Origin: Rhizobium croatiense
Lineage (GTDB): Bacteria > Pseudomonadota > Alphaproteobacteria > Rhizobiales > Rhizobiaceae
NCBI RefSeq assembly: GCF_019793465.1
Contig: NZ_JAILYJ010000020.1
Span: forward strand, 43,877-107,876
Direction: 5' to 3'
Length of the DNA: 64,000 bases
Part shown: positions 26,514 through 33,996 of the stretch, piece after piece
How positions within the stretch are numbered: the stretch's first letter is position 1
How the letters are laid out: every line of letters starts with the position of its first letter
Notes under the pieces: model-generated
What the model saw: only the letters and a program-made list of their open reading frames with translations
Databases searched by the model: none
Told to the model about the DNA's origin: nothing
Position numbers and translations under genes: made by a program

Positions 26514-27119
26514 TCAGGCCGGGAAAGGGTTTTGCCAGGCATCCAGTTCTTCAAGCCGTCCGTACCAGGCTTGGATGTGCCGAAACTCGGCGAGGGGAAT
26601 CCCGGCGGCGGTCGCATAAGGAAGTGCGGCGGCCAATGCGAAGTCCGCCACGGTCAGCGTCTTTCCGACGGCGACGCTGTTGGTGGCCAAATGACCGTCG
26701 AGCACGCGAGCATGCAGCCGAAAACTCGCCTTTGCGCCTTCGATCACCGCCACGTCAGGCTCGCCGCCGAACAACGGCTTGATCAGGGTCTCAAACCACA
26801 ACGTTGCCCCGTGCAGGGTGAAATGACTGGCATCCCAGCTCAACCAGCGCAGTACGTCGATCTGCCGGTGGTCATGCGGCCAGAAATCCGATGCGACGCT
26901 GTCGGACAGCCTGCACATGATGGCGTTCGCTTCCCATAAGGTTCCGGCATCATCCTGCAGCACCGGGACTTTGCCGTTCGGGTTAAGCGCCAGGAATTCT
27001 GCGGTGCGCTGTTCGCCGCCTGCCAGGTCAACCCGGACGAAATCGACGTCGGCTTGCAGAAAACGCGCGGCGGCGCAGGCCTTCCGGGGATTGAGCGTCT
27101 CGCAATAGTAGAGCTTCAT
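26514..27119 (-). CDS. Glutathione S-transferase
   Basis: 201 residues. Thioredoxin-like N-terminal domain: KLYYCETLNPRKACAAARFL, then NPNGKVPVLQDDAGTLWEANAIMCRLSD, which holds the cis-Pro and glutathione-binding segment. The all-helical C-terminal domain includes LTVADFALAAALPYA. It would conjugate glutathione to electrophiles in the cytoplasm. The ATG at 27119 fits the family start; the in-frame ATG five codons earlier is also possible. A fossil copy lies at 24190-24345. The AHSA1-type gene begins close upstream on the same strand, so they may be co-transcribed. Confidence 0.88.
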   Translation of the reverse strand: MKLYYCETLNPRKACAAARFLQADVDFVRVDLAGGEQRTAEFLALNPNGKVPVLQDDAGTLWEANAIMCRLSDSVASDFWPHDHRQIDVLRWLSWDASHFTLHGATLWFETLIKPLFGGEPDVAVIEGAKASFRLHARVLDGHLATNSVAVGKTLTVADFALAAALPYATAAGIPLAEFRHIQAWYGRLEELDAWQNPFPA

Positions 27120-27126
27120 CGCCGCC

Positions 27127-27612
27127 TTATGCATGGTTCGTCCTCTCGGATTCGGTTCGAAGAAAAACGCTCAACCGCTCGAAGCTTTGCGACCAGCCGG
27201 CTTCATGTCCCTCAAGCGACGATGCGCTCTCAAACCCACTTTGGCGAAAGGTCATTTCCGTGCCTCCGTCGCTTTCCCTAAAGGTGATGGTGACGAGTGT
27301 TTCCGGGCTGTTTTCGCCAGTTCCGCGCTCCCAGGCATGGGTGAAGACAAGCCTGTGCGGCGGCTCGACCTCCAGATATTTTCCACTCACCCAATGCTCC
27401 TCTCCATCTGGTGCAATCAGGCAGGCGCGGTGTCTACCGCCGGGCCAGGCTTCAAGTCTGTCGCCCACCGCCTTGAAACCGTGAGGACCGCACCATTGGG
27501 CCATGGCCTGCGGGTCGGTCCATGCCCTGAAAACGAGATCGCATGGGGCATCAAACCTCCGCACAATAACCAGGTCGCGGCTGTTGTCGGGGTCGGTCTC
27601 CGGATTAGTCAT
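27127..27612 (-). CDS. SRPBCC/AHSA1-domain protein
   Basis: 161 residues with the AHSA1 helix-grip fold: LVIVRRFDAPCDLVFRAWTDPQAMAQWCGPHGF, EHWVSGKYLEVEPPHRLVFTHAW, LVTITFRESDGGTEMTFRQSGF, GWSQSFERLSVFL. The fold binds hydrophobic ligands; function unknown. The ATG at 27612 overlaps the stop of the upstream ArsR gene by eight bases (ATGACTAA), so translation is probably coupled. This ArsR-AHSA1 pairing is a common regulator-effector unit in alphaproteobacteria. Confidence 0.88.
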   Translation of the reverse strand: MTNPETDPDNSRDLVIVRRFDAPCDLVFRAWTDPQAMAQWCGPHGFKAVGDRLEAWPGGRHRACLIAPDGEEHWVSGKYLEVEPPHRLVFTHAWERGTGENSPETLVTITFRESDGGTEMTFRQSGFESASSLEGHEAGWSQSFERLSVFLRTESERTNHA

Positions 27613-27937
27613 TTTCGTATCCTTGTACCTTGGACAGATAGTCATCGAGACGATCGAAGCTTTGATCCCAGAAGCGTCTGTAATCGGCCATCCAATCCGC
27701 AATCGTCTTCAGCGCGGCCGGCTCGAGGACGCGCGGACGCGAATTCGCTTCACGGCCGGAGCGGATCAAACCGGCTTGTTCCAGGACTTTGAGATGCTTT
27801 GATATGGCGGGCTGAGACAACGCGAAGGGATCAGCGAGTTCGGCCACGGTCGCCTTGCCCTTCGCAAGACGCCCGAGAATTGCCCGCCTCGTGGGGTCGG
27901 CGAGTGCGGAAAAAATCGCATCGAGCTTGTCATCCAT
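27605..27937 (-). CDS. ArsR-family repressor coupled to the AHSA1 gene
   Basis: 110 residues, nearly all winged helix: MDDKLDAIFSALADPTRRAILGRLAKG, VAELADPFALSQPAISKHLKVLEQAGLI, then LKTIADWMADYRRFWDQSFDRLDDYL. No metal-binding Cys pair is seen. The stop overlaps the start of the AHSA1 gene. Palindromes just ahead of the start may be its own operator. Confidence 0.9.
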   Translation of the reverse strand: MDDKLDAIFSALADPTRRAILGRLAKGKATVAELADPFALSQPAISKHLKVLEQAGLIRSGREANSRPRVLEPAALKTIADWMADYRRFWDQSFDRLDDYLSKVQGYEND

Positions 27938-27969
27938 ATATCACCATCTAGCTATATAGCCATATGGAT
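27932..27969. promoter_or_regulatory. Operator candidate ahead of the ArsR-AHSA1 operon
   Basis: ATCCATAT (27932-27939) and ATATGGAT (27962-27969) are inverted repeats around the perfect palindrome GCTATATAGC (27951-27960). The left arm overlaps the ArsR start codon, a usual place for autoregulation. AT-rich, unlike its surroundings. Confidence 0.5.
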
Positions 27970-28111
27970 ATATTCTCGGCGGCGAGATGTCAAAGGGAAT
28001 TTGCGCCCGTGACCGGCGGCTTTCGCTTCCGCCGGCTTCTCCTGATCACGGAACAAAATCCCCCATGGCGATGTTGGTATGGCGATAAGCTCAAGACCAT
28101 GGGAGGAAACC

Positions 28112-28453
28112 ATGCATAAGTCTCTTCAGTTCATACTGGTCGGCCTGGCCGCCATGAGCGGGCTGACCATCGCGCCGACCATTGCCGCCGCGCAGGATAT
28201 GGAGTTGCGAATCGGCCCCGGTGGGGTCGGTGTTTACGACCGAGACCGAGACCGCGACCGTTACGACCGCTACGACCGCCGCCGGCCGCGCGGCTGCGAT
28301 CCCGATGACGCGCTCGACATTGCCCGCAGCGAAGGCCTTCGCCGCGCCCAGATCGTCCGCATGTCACCGCGCAGCATCGTTGTCCAGGGAATGACGCGCC
28401 GCGGGCCGGAACGGATGGTCTTCGCCAACCGGCGCGGCTGCCCGGAAATCTGA
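28112..28453 (+). CDS. Exported hypothetical protein with Asp/Arg/Tyr repeats
   Basis: 113 residues. Signal peptide (MHKSLQFILVGLAAMSGLTIAP...AAAQ), then a low-complexity DRDRDRDRYDRYDRRRP segment, then a small conserved-looking end: CDPDDALDIARSEGLRRAQIVRMSPRSIVVQGMTRRGPERMVFANRRGCP with two Cys that could form a disulfide. Similar exported proteins occur in rhizobia without known role. GGAGGAAACC precedes the ATG at 28112. Confidence 0.7.
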   Translation: MHKSLQFILVGLAAMSGLTIAPTIAAAQDMELRIGPGGVGVYDRDRDRDRYDRYDRRRPRGCDPDDALDIARSEGLRRAQIVRMSPRSIVVQGMTRRGPERMVFANRRGCPEI

Positions 28454-28616
28454 CCGTACGAAAATGAAACCGGCCGCCCGGACGCCTCAGCGCGACATTG
28501 CTTCTCGCAACGTCGGCTGGCCGAGCGTGGACGGAAGCGGTTTTCCCGTCTTATTACCGAACAACAGATGGAGCGGTTCGTCTGAACCGCGCTGACAATC
28601 ACCGGAGGAATTCATC

Positions 28617-29150
28617 ATGATGAGTGGTCAATTGAAGGCGCTTCTCGCCGTTCTTGCCGTTGCCGGCTACCAGAACAGGGACAAGATCGGCGAGCTCCTG
28701 TGCGGCCTGCAGAACCCGCAGCAAGCCGGCGCGGGAGGCCAGCAGCCGGGCGGGCTCGGCGGTATTCTCGGCAGGCTCGGCGGTTCCGGCGGCTTGGGTG
28801 GCCTTCTCGGCGGCCTGACCTCCGGCGGCATCGTCAGCGGCGGTCTCGGCGATCTCCTGAAGACGTTTCAGCAGAACGGCCACGGCGACAAGATGGAATC
28901 CTGGGTCCGCCCCGGCCAGAATGCCGACATCAATGACGGCGAGCTTGCCGAAGCGCTCGGTCCGGAAGTTTTGAACGAGATCGCCAGGAATACCGGCCTG
29001 TCGCACGAGGAGATCCTCGGCCGGCTGCGCCGCGATCTGCCCAAGGCCGTCGACGATCTGACGCCGGAAGGGAAGGTGCCGAGCGAAGAGGAAGCGTTCC
29101 TGTCTTCGGCGAGCCATGCGACAAGTTCCGGGCGGCCGAGCGGCGTCTAG
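28617..29150 (+). CDS. YidB family protein
   Basis: 177 residues. Glycine-rich N-terminal half (GGLGGILGRLGGSGGLGGLLGGL) and the conserved YidB end: LLKTFQQNGHGDKMESWVRPGQNADINDGELAEALG, LNEIARNTGLSHEEILGRLRRDLPKAVDDLTPEG. Function unknown; cytoplasmic in prediction. GGAGG ends ten bases before the first of two ATGs. It follows the exported hypothetical gene by 163 bases. Confidence 0.88.
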   Translation: MMSGQLKALLAVLAVAGYQNRDKIGELLCGLQNPQQAGAGGQQPGGLGGILGRLGGSGGLGGLLGGLTSGGIVSGGLGDLLKTFQQNGHGDKMESWVRPGQNADINDGELAEALGPEVLNEIARNTGLSHEEILGRLRRDLPKAVDDLTPEGKVPSEEEAFLSSASHATSSGRPSGV

Positions 29151-29240
29151 GCGCTTTCATTCGGCCGTCCCGCGGGCATCGCTGAAACGCCCTTGCGAGA
29201 TCGCCACCATCTCTCAGGTTTGAACCGCAGCGATCGCTTC

Positions 29241-29342
29241 GCGCTCCGTCTTCCTCGGGCTTGACCTGAGAACCCAAGCACGTCTCCACCGCCGTTGGGC
29301 ATGGATCCCAGGCTCAAGGCCTGGGATGACGGAGGGTGGGGG
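29241..29342. repeat. RIME-like element, two palindromes
   Basis: About 100 bases: GCTCCGTCTTCCTCGGGCTT opens it, and TCCCAGGCTCAAGGCCTGGGA followed by GACGGAGGGTGGGG closes it. Confidence 0.85.
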
Positions 29343-29460
29343 GCGTGGGTGGCAGACACGGTCGGGACGCGAACATGACCTAGAGCCGTCGGGAAGATGC
29401 GGGCTGAGCACGGCGAGGGCGAGTTTTCCCTCATGCGTCGCTGAATTTGCCGTACAGGTC

Positions 29461-29566
29461 GCCCCACGCTCCGTCTTCCTCGGGCTTGACCCGAGGATCC
29501 AAGCACGTCTCCCAGGCCACTGGGTATGGATCCCAGCTCAAGGCCTGGGATAACGGAAGGTGGGGT
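29461..29566. repeat. RIME-like element, two palindromes
   Basis: GCCCCACGCTCCGTC opens it, CCTCGGGCTTGACCCGAGG is the first palindrome, a slightly decayed CCCAGCTCAAGGCCTGGG the second, and ACGGAAGGTGGGGT the end. Confidence 0.85.
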
Positions 29567-29645
29567 GGCGTGGGTGCCAGACACCGCCGGATGCGAACAT
29601 GACATCGGGCGACCGGCCTTGGTCTGCCCTGACACGCCAAGAGCT

Positions 29646-30491
29646 CTACTTTCCCAAGTGCTTGCGAAGAAACGTGTACACCGTGCGGATGGATTTTCCT
29701 GCGGCGTCACGATCGTATTTTTCGATATGGCCCAATACCCGCTTTCCCCCGGTGAACTCCGGGGCATCGAAACCGTGATACCTGCCCTTGTAGATATTGA
29801 GCTCGATCGGCGGGCCATTGTCGCTCAGGCCGGCGAGCCTCTTCTGGCATCGTTCGGGCCGGCTCCAATTGTCCCGTTCGCCTGTTAAAATCAGGGTCGG
29901 CACCGTCGCATCGCCCCGGTCTGCGTCACAGGCGGGATAATAGGCAATCGCCGCCCGGAATTTGCGCTCCACAAGCTGCTCGTATCCGTCGATTTTCGTG
30001 GCATCCAGCGTTGCCGTGCCGCCCGCCGAAAAGCCCATCAAGGCTACGCGTCGGGCATCGACAAAGCCTGTTTCCGACAGGAATTCCAAAGCGCCATAGG
30101 CGTCGAAAACGCGATCGGGAACATGGCTTCGACACGCGTCCTTGATGTTGCGGCTGGTGAAGCTGTCGACAATCAGCACCACGTAACCCCATGAGACCAG
30201 CCGTTTCGGCCAAAGCTCCCTGACGCTCGAACGCAGGTGATCGCATCCATGCATGACGACGATCGCCGGGAAGGGACCATCGCCCCGAGGCCGGGTCAAA
30301 TATCCGAGCAGCGGCGTGCCTTGCGGCTGAGGGAGAATTTCCCCCAGTTCCCGGGCTTTGCGGATTCGAAACGGGCTCAGCTTCACCGGCACGCTTTCGA
30401 ACCGCACCAATTCCTCGGCATCAGCCGGCTTTTCAGCCAGCGTGACGCCAAGAAAAGTGAAGAAGCTCAGAAAAAGTCTCGCGGTTTTCAC
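29646..30491 (-). CDS. Exported dienelactone hydrolase-family protein
   Basis: 281 residues. An N-terminal signal peptide (KTARLFLSFFTFLGVTLA) is followed by a DLH-type alpha/beta hydrolase: LLGYLTRPRGDGPFPAIVVMHGCDHL, LVSWGYVVLIVDSF, nucleophile elbow LMGFSAGGTATL, Asp in ILTGERDNW and His in GRYHGFDAPE. The GTG at 30491 is chosen because GGAGGAG ends four bases ahead and the signal peptide starts there. Downstream of its stop lies repeat-rich DNA. Substrate unknown. Confidence 0.8.
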   Translation of the reverse strand: MKTARLFLSFFTFLGVTLAEKPADAEELVRFESVPVKLSPFRIRKARELGEILPQPQGTPLLGYLTRPRGDGPFPAIVVMHGCDHLRSSVRELWPKRLVSWGYVVLIVDSFTSRNIKDACRSHVPDRVFDAYGALEFLSETGFVDARRVALMGFSAGGTATLDATKIDGYEQLVERKFRAAIAYYPACDADRGDATVPTLILTGERDNWSRPERCQKRLAGLSDNGPPIELNIYKGRYHGFDAPEFTGGKRVLGHIEKYDRDAAGKSIRTVYTFLRKHLGK

Positions 30492-31732
30492 AGGCTCCTC
30501 CACCCGTGTTATCGACGGCCTGCTGCTAATATAATCCTCGATGACCATGGATGGTATCGGTTGCCGTCCGAGGATCCACGTTGGTCTCCATCAGGACTGG
30601 GCATAGATCCCAGGCTCAAGGCCTGGGATGACGGAGAGTGGGGCGGTGGCGTTTTGCCAAACCTGCCGGAGCAACGGGTGGAATCTGGCGTCCACCTGGG
30701 TCGAGAAGGCTCGATTTTACACTGGCGTGAGACCGATAATCAACGCTTGATCACCCCCTGAGAGATCATTTATCACTACCGTAAATCCAAGCTGCGAATA
30801 TTGAATCCAGAGGTGATATCGGCGATCAGTCGGTATCGCTCTTCGATCGCATGAGTCATTCGCCAAGACTTTCTGGCCAGCGCCATCATACACCACCCGG
30901 ATTTGCCTCAGAGCTCACCCCTTGCTCCGTCCTCCTCGGGCTTGACCCGAGGATCCACGTTGGCCTCCATCAGGAGCGGGTATGGATCCCAGGCTCAAGG
31001 CCTGGGATGACGGAGGGTGGGGGAGCATTTCACCAAATCCGCAGCCGGAGCAGGGGGTGGAATTCTGGCGTCCGCTTGGTCGAGAAGGCTCGATTTTACA
31101 CTGGTGCGTGACTACACCGGTTTTGAAGTAATATCGAGGCGAATTCCGCGCTTGAAAGCGCTTGATCACCCCCAAGCAGGTCAGTTAACACTACTGTAAA
31201 TCCAGGCTGCGAGATTTGTCGTCCTCCGGTCGAAGGCGCCTTTCGTCAAGGCTTGCGAGGCGGCCAGCGTCATTGAGCCACCACAGTGGGTTTGCCACAG
31301 AGCTCACCCCTTGCTCCGTCATCCTCGGGCTTGACCCGAGGATCCACGTTGGCCCCCATCAGAACCGGGCATGGATCCTCGGCACAAGGCCGAGGATGAC
31401 GGAGGGTAGGGTGGCGTTTCACCAAATCCGCAGCCGGCGCAGCCCATGGAATTCTGGCGTCCACCTGGTCGAGAAGGCTCGATTTCACCCTGGCGCGAGA
31501 CCGACAATCAGCGCTTGATCACCCCCCGGCAGATCATTTATCACTGCCGTAAATCCAAGCTGCGAAATTTTAATCGAGAGGTGATGTCGACGCTCAAGTC
31601 GGCGTCGACTTTCGGTCTCGCGCCTCTTCAGATCATCGTTGATCCCGCCATATTTGTCCGCCTGAGCCCCCATGTTCGATCATATCGGGATCGAGCCGCA
31701 TCGGCATGGACACCCTCACAAGGAGAACTGCA
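30492..31732. other. Repeat-rich intergenic region at the left edge of the prophage
   Basis: 1241 bases with no gene. It consists mainly of three imperfect copies of a composite repeat (30567-31590), followed by about 140 bases before the first phage gene. No tRNA or obvious attachment core was seen. Confidence 0.7.
30567..31590. repeat. Threefold composite repeat (RIME-like element plus associated unit)
   Basis: Each copy is a RIME-like element followed by a shared unit that includes GGTCGAGAAGGCTCGATTT, CGCTTGATCACCCCC and GTAAATCCAAGCTGCGA (one base changed in copy 2). Copies start near 30567, 30925 and 31314, so spacing is about 358 and 389 bases. The second copy carries about 50 extra bases around 31105-31160. 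The RIME part is shared with other places in the window; the second part was seen only here. Confidence 0.8.
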
Positions 31733-31969
31733 ATGGACGCCTCGATTGCTCCGGCCTCGCGGGCAGCGGTGGTCACACCGAATGACGGTGCGATTGTCGG
31801 TGCGCGTGCGCTTTATATCGGCACGGCGGGCGATGTGGCGATTGCGCCGCGCCGCGACATGGATCCTGTCATCTTCAAGAGCGTGCCGGCCGGGACGATC
31901 CTGCCGGTTCATGCGGCGATCGTGGCGCTGACCGGGACGACGGCGTCCAATATCGTCGCGCTGTTCTGA
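31733..31969 (+). CDS. Phage spike base protein-like (RCAP_Rcc01079 family)
   Basis: 78 residues. The pattern VVTPNDGAIVGARALYIGTAGDVAIAP followed by VIFKSVPAGTILPVHAAIVALTGTTASNIVALF is that of a small beta-rich protein found in gene transfer agents and phages of alphaproteobacteria, named for the Rhodobacter spike base protein. It may sit at the tail tip or on a head spike. AAGGAGA precedes the ATG at 31733. It lies first in the module, before the terminase. Confidence 0.65.
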   Translation: MDASIAPASRAAVVTPNDGAIVGARALYIGTAGDVAIAPRRDMDPVIFKSVPAGTILPVHAAIVALTGTTASNIVALF

Positions 31970-31988
31970 ACGTTCAGACGCGGATCCC

Positions 31989-32459
31989 ATGGGCAGACCG
32001 ATCAAGTTCAGCCAGGCGCTGGCCGAGAAGATCTGCGATCGCATTGCCGACCGGGAAAGCCTGCGGTCGATCTGCCGGGATGAGGCTATGCCGGCGAAAT
32101 CGACGGTGCTCTCCTGGCTGGCGGACGAGGACAAGGCGGCGTTTCGGGCGCGTTATGCGCTGGCCCGCGAGATCCTCGCCGACGGCTTCGTCGATGAACT
32201 GGTCGAGATTGCCGACAACAGCAGCGATGACTGGATCGAGAAGAAGAATGCGAGCGGCGAAACCACCGGCTGGCAGGAGAATGGCGAGGCGATAAGGCGC
32301 TCGCAGCTGCGCATCGCCACCCGCCAGTGGGTTGCCGAGAAGCTGCGGCCGAAGAAATACGGCGCCAAGATCGAGCCCGAACAGGGTGTCACTGGCGAAG
32401 TCTCGCAACTGCTGGAAGATATCAATGGCAAGACGCGCGGACTTCCAAACGGCGGTTGA
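31989..32459 (+). CDS. terS: Terminase small subunit
   Basis: 156 residues. The N-terminal helix-turn-helix is visible (FSQALAEKICDRIADRESLRSICRDEAMPAKSTVLSWLADE), followed by AFRARYALAREILADGFVDELVEIAD and a C-terminal part RQWVAEKLRPKKYGAKI that resembles other small terminases of the P22/Sf6-like group. It should recognise the packaging site on phage DNA and assemble as a ring with the large subunit. Its last 35 bases overlap the next gene. Confidence 0.85.
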   Translation: MGRPIKFSQALAEKICDRIADRESLRSICRDEAMPAKSTVLSWLADEDKAAFRARYALAREILADGFVDELVEIADNSSDDWIEKKNASGETTGWQENGEAIRRSQLRIATRQWVAEKLRPKKYGAKIEPEQGVTGEVSQLLEDINGKTRGLPNGG

Positions 32460-33996
32460 CCGGTTTTCCGACTGGCGCTGGCGGCTGAACAATCTCTACT
32501 GGATCACCGACAAGGCGGGCAAACGCGTCCGGTTCGAAATGAACCTGATGCAGATGACCTTTTTCGAGGAGATGCATTATCTCAACGTGCTCCTGAAGGC
32601 CCGCCAGCTGGGTCTGACCACCTTCATCCAGATCTTCATGCTCGATGCCTGCGTCTTCAACCGGGACATCAGGGCGGGCACCATCGCCCATACGCTCGGC
32701 GACGTGCAGACGATTTTCCGGGACAAGATCAAATATCCCTATGACAATCTGCCGGAAGGCATCCGCAATGCCGTGCCTGTTGTCAGGACCAACCAGACCG
32801 AACTGCTGCTCGCCAACAATTCGAGCATCCGCGTTGGCACTTCGCTGCGCTCGGGAACGCTGCAGTACCTTCACATTTCGGAATATGGAAAGCTCTGCGC
32901 CAAATATCCCGACAAGGCGCGGGAAGTTAGGACTGGCGCGCTGAATACGGTGCAGGCCGGCCAGCTGGTCTTCGTCGAGAGCACGGCGGAAGGCCAGGAG
33001 GGGCATTTTTACTCGCTCTGCGAGGATGCCCAGGTCAAGCATCGCCAGGCGGCGAAGCTGACCGAGCTCGACTTCAAGTTCCATTTCTTCCCCTGGTGGA
33101 AGGAGCCGCACTATGCGATCGCGCCCGAGGGCGTCATCATCAGCGACGGTTTCGCCAAATATTTCCGTGAGCTTGCCGAGCAGGGCATCGAACTGACGGA
33201 GGGCCAGAAGGCCTGGTACGTCAAGAAGGCCGAGATCCAGCTCGGCGACATGAAGCGCGAATATCCCTCGACGCCGGCCGAAGCCTTCGAAGCAAGCGTC
33301 GAAGGCGCCTATTACGCCGATCAGATGGCGGTGGCGGACGCTGAGGAGCGCATCGGGGTTTTCCCGCATGTCGACGGATATCCGGTCCACACCATCTCCG
33401 ATATCGGCATGGACGATGCCAACAGCGTCTGGCTGTTCCAGGTGCTGCCCGGCCGTGTGAGGATGATCGGCTATTTCGAGCATACCGGCACCGGCATGGA
33501 CGGCATGCTCGACGAGCTCGAGCGGCGCGCGGCCGACAATGGCTATGTCTATGGCGTCCACAACATGCCGCACGACATCAAGGTGCGGGAATGGACGCGC
33601 GGCGGCATGACCCGCATCGAAATCATGCTGAAAGAGGTGAGGGCGCGCGGTCTCGGCACGGTGCGCAAGGTCGAGCGCGCCTATGTCCATGACCGCATCA
33701 ACGGCACCCGGCGCATATTGGCAAAGGTCGAGTTCGACCAGGCCGGCTGCGCCGACGGCATCAAATGCCTGCGCAATTACCGCAAGGATTGGGACGAGGA
33801 TCTCGGCGTCTTCCGCAACGAGCCGCTGCACAACTGGGCCTCGCATGGGGCGGATGCTTTCGGCGGTCTGGCGATCATCTTCACCGGCCTGGCGCCCGAA
33901 CCGCTGAAGCCCGAGCCCAAGCGGCTGCCGACGTTCCAGACGATGACCTTCAACGAATTTGCCGATGCCACCCCCAGATCCAGCGAGCGTGTTTGA
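32425..33996 (+). CDS. terL: Terminase large subunit
   Basis: 523 residues. The N-terminal ATPase part has the variant Walker A of terminases (KARQLGLTT, residues about 58-66), a strand-end LVFVESTAEGQEG, and FHFFPWWKEPHYA. The C-terminal nuclease part starts near SDIGMDDANSVW, with the RNase-H-like acidic residues. It cuts and translocates phage DNA into the prohead through the portal. The ATG at 32425 lies inside the small-subunit gene; the stop overlaps the portal start (TGATG). Confidence 0.88.
   Translation: MARRADFQTAVDRFSDWRWRLNNLYWITDKAGKRVRFEMNLMQMTFFEEMHYLNVLLKARQLGLTTFIQIFMLDACVFNRDIRAGTIAHTLGDVQTIFRDKIKYPYDNLPEGIRNAVPVVRTNQTELLLANNSSIRVGTSLRSGTLQYLHISEYGKLCAKYPDKAREVRTGALNTVQAGQLVFVESTAEGQEGHFYSLCEDAQVKHRQAAKLTELDFKFHFFPWWKEPHYAIAPEGVIISDGFAKYFRELAEQGIELTEGQKAWYVKKAEIQLGDMKREYPSTPAEAFEASVEGAYYADQMAVADAEERIGVFPHVDGYPVHTISDIGMDDANSVWLFQVLPGRVRMIGYFEHTGTGMDGMLDELERRAADNGYVYGVHNMPHDIKVREWTRGGMTRIEIMLKEVRARGLGTVRKVERAYVHDRINGTRRILAKVEFDQAGCADGIKCLRNYRKDWDEDLGVFRNEPLHNWASHGADAFGGLAIIFTGLAPEPLKPEPKRLPTFQTMTFNEFADATPRSSERV

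Larger units (their letters stand above)
29151..29645. other. Intergenic region with two RIME-like elements
   Basis: 495 bases dominated by RIME-like elements at 29241-29342 and 29461-29566. The segments after each (GGCGTGGGTGGCAGACACG and GGCGTGGGTGCCAGACACC) are also alike, so the two form an imperfect direct repeat of about 220 bases. No gene seen. Confidence 0.7.

Noticed and set aside
29147..29818. Minus-strand frames across RIME-like repeats (IPGLEPGIH- and SSGQARG-type peptides)
   Set aside because: These peptides are translations of palindromic intergenic repeats and recur at every copy; not proteins.
30567..31590. CRISPR array
   Set aside because: Only three long imperfect copies, no short regular repeats with unique spacers and no cas genes.
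32422..33846. 474-codon minus-strand frame opposite the large terminase
   Set aside because: Shadow of the terminase gene; no family-like sequence.
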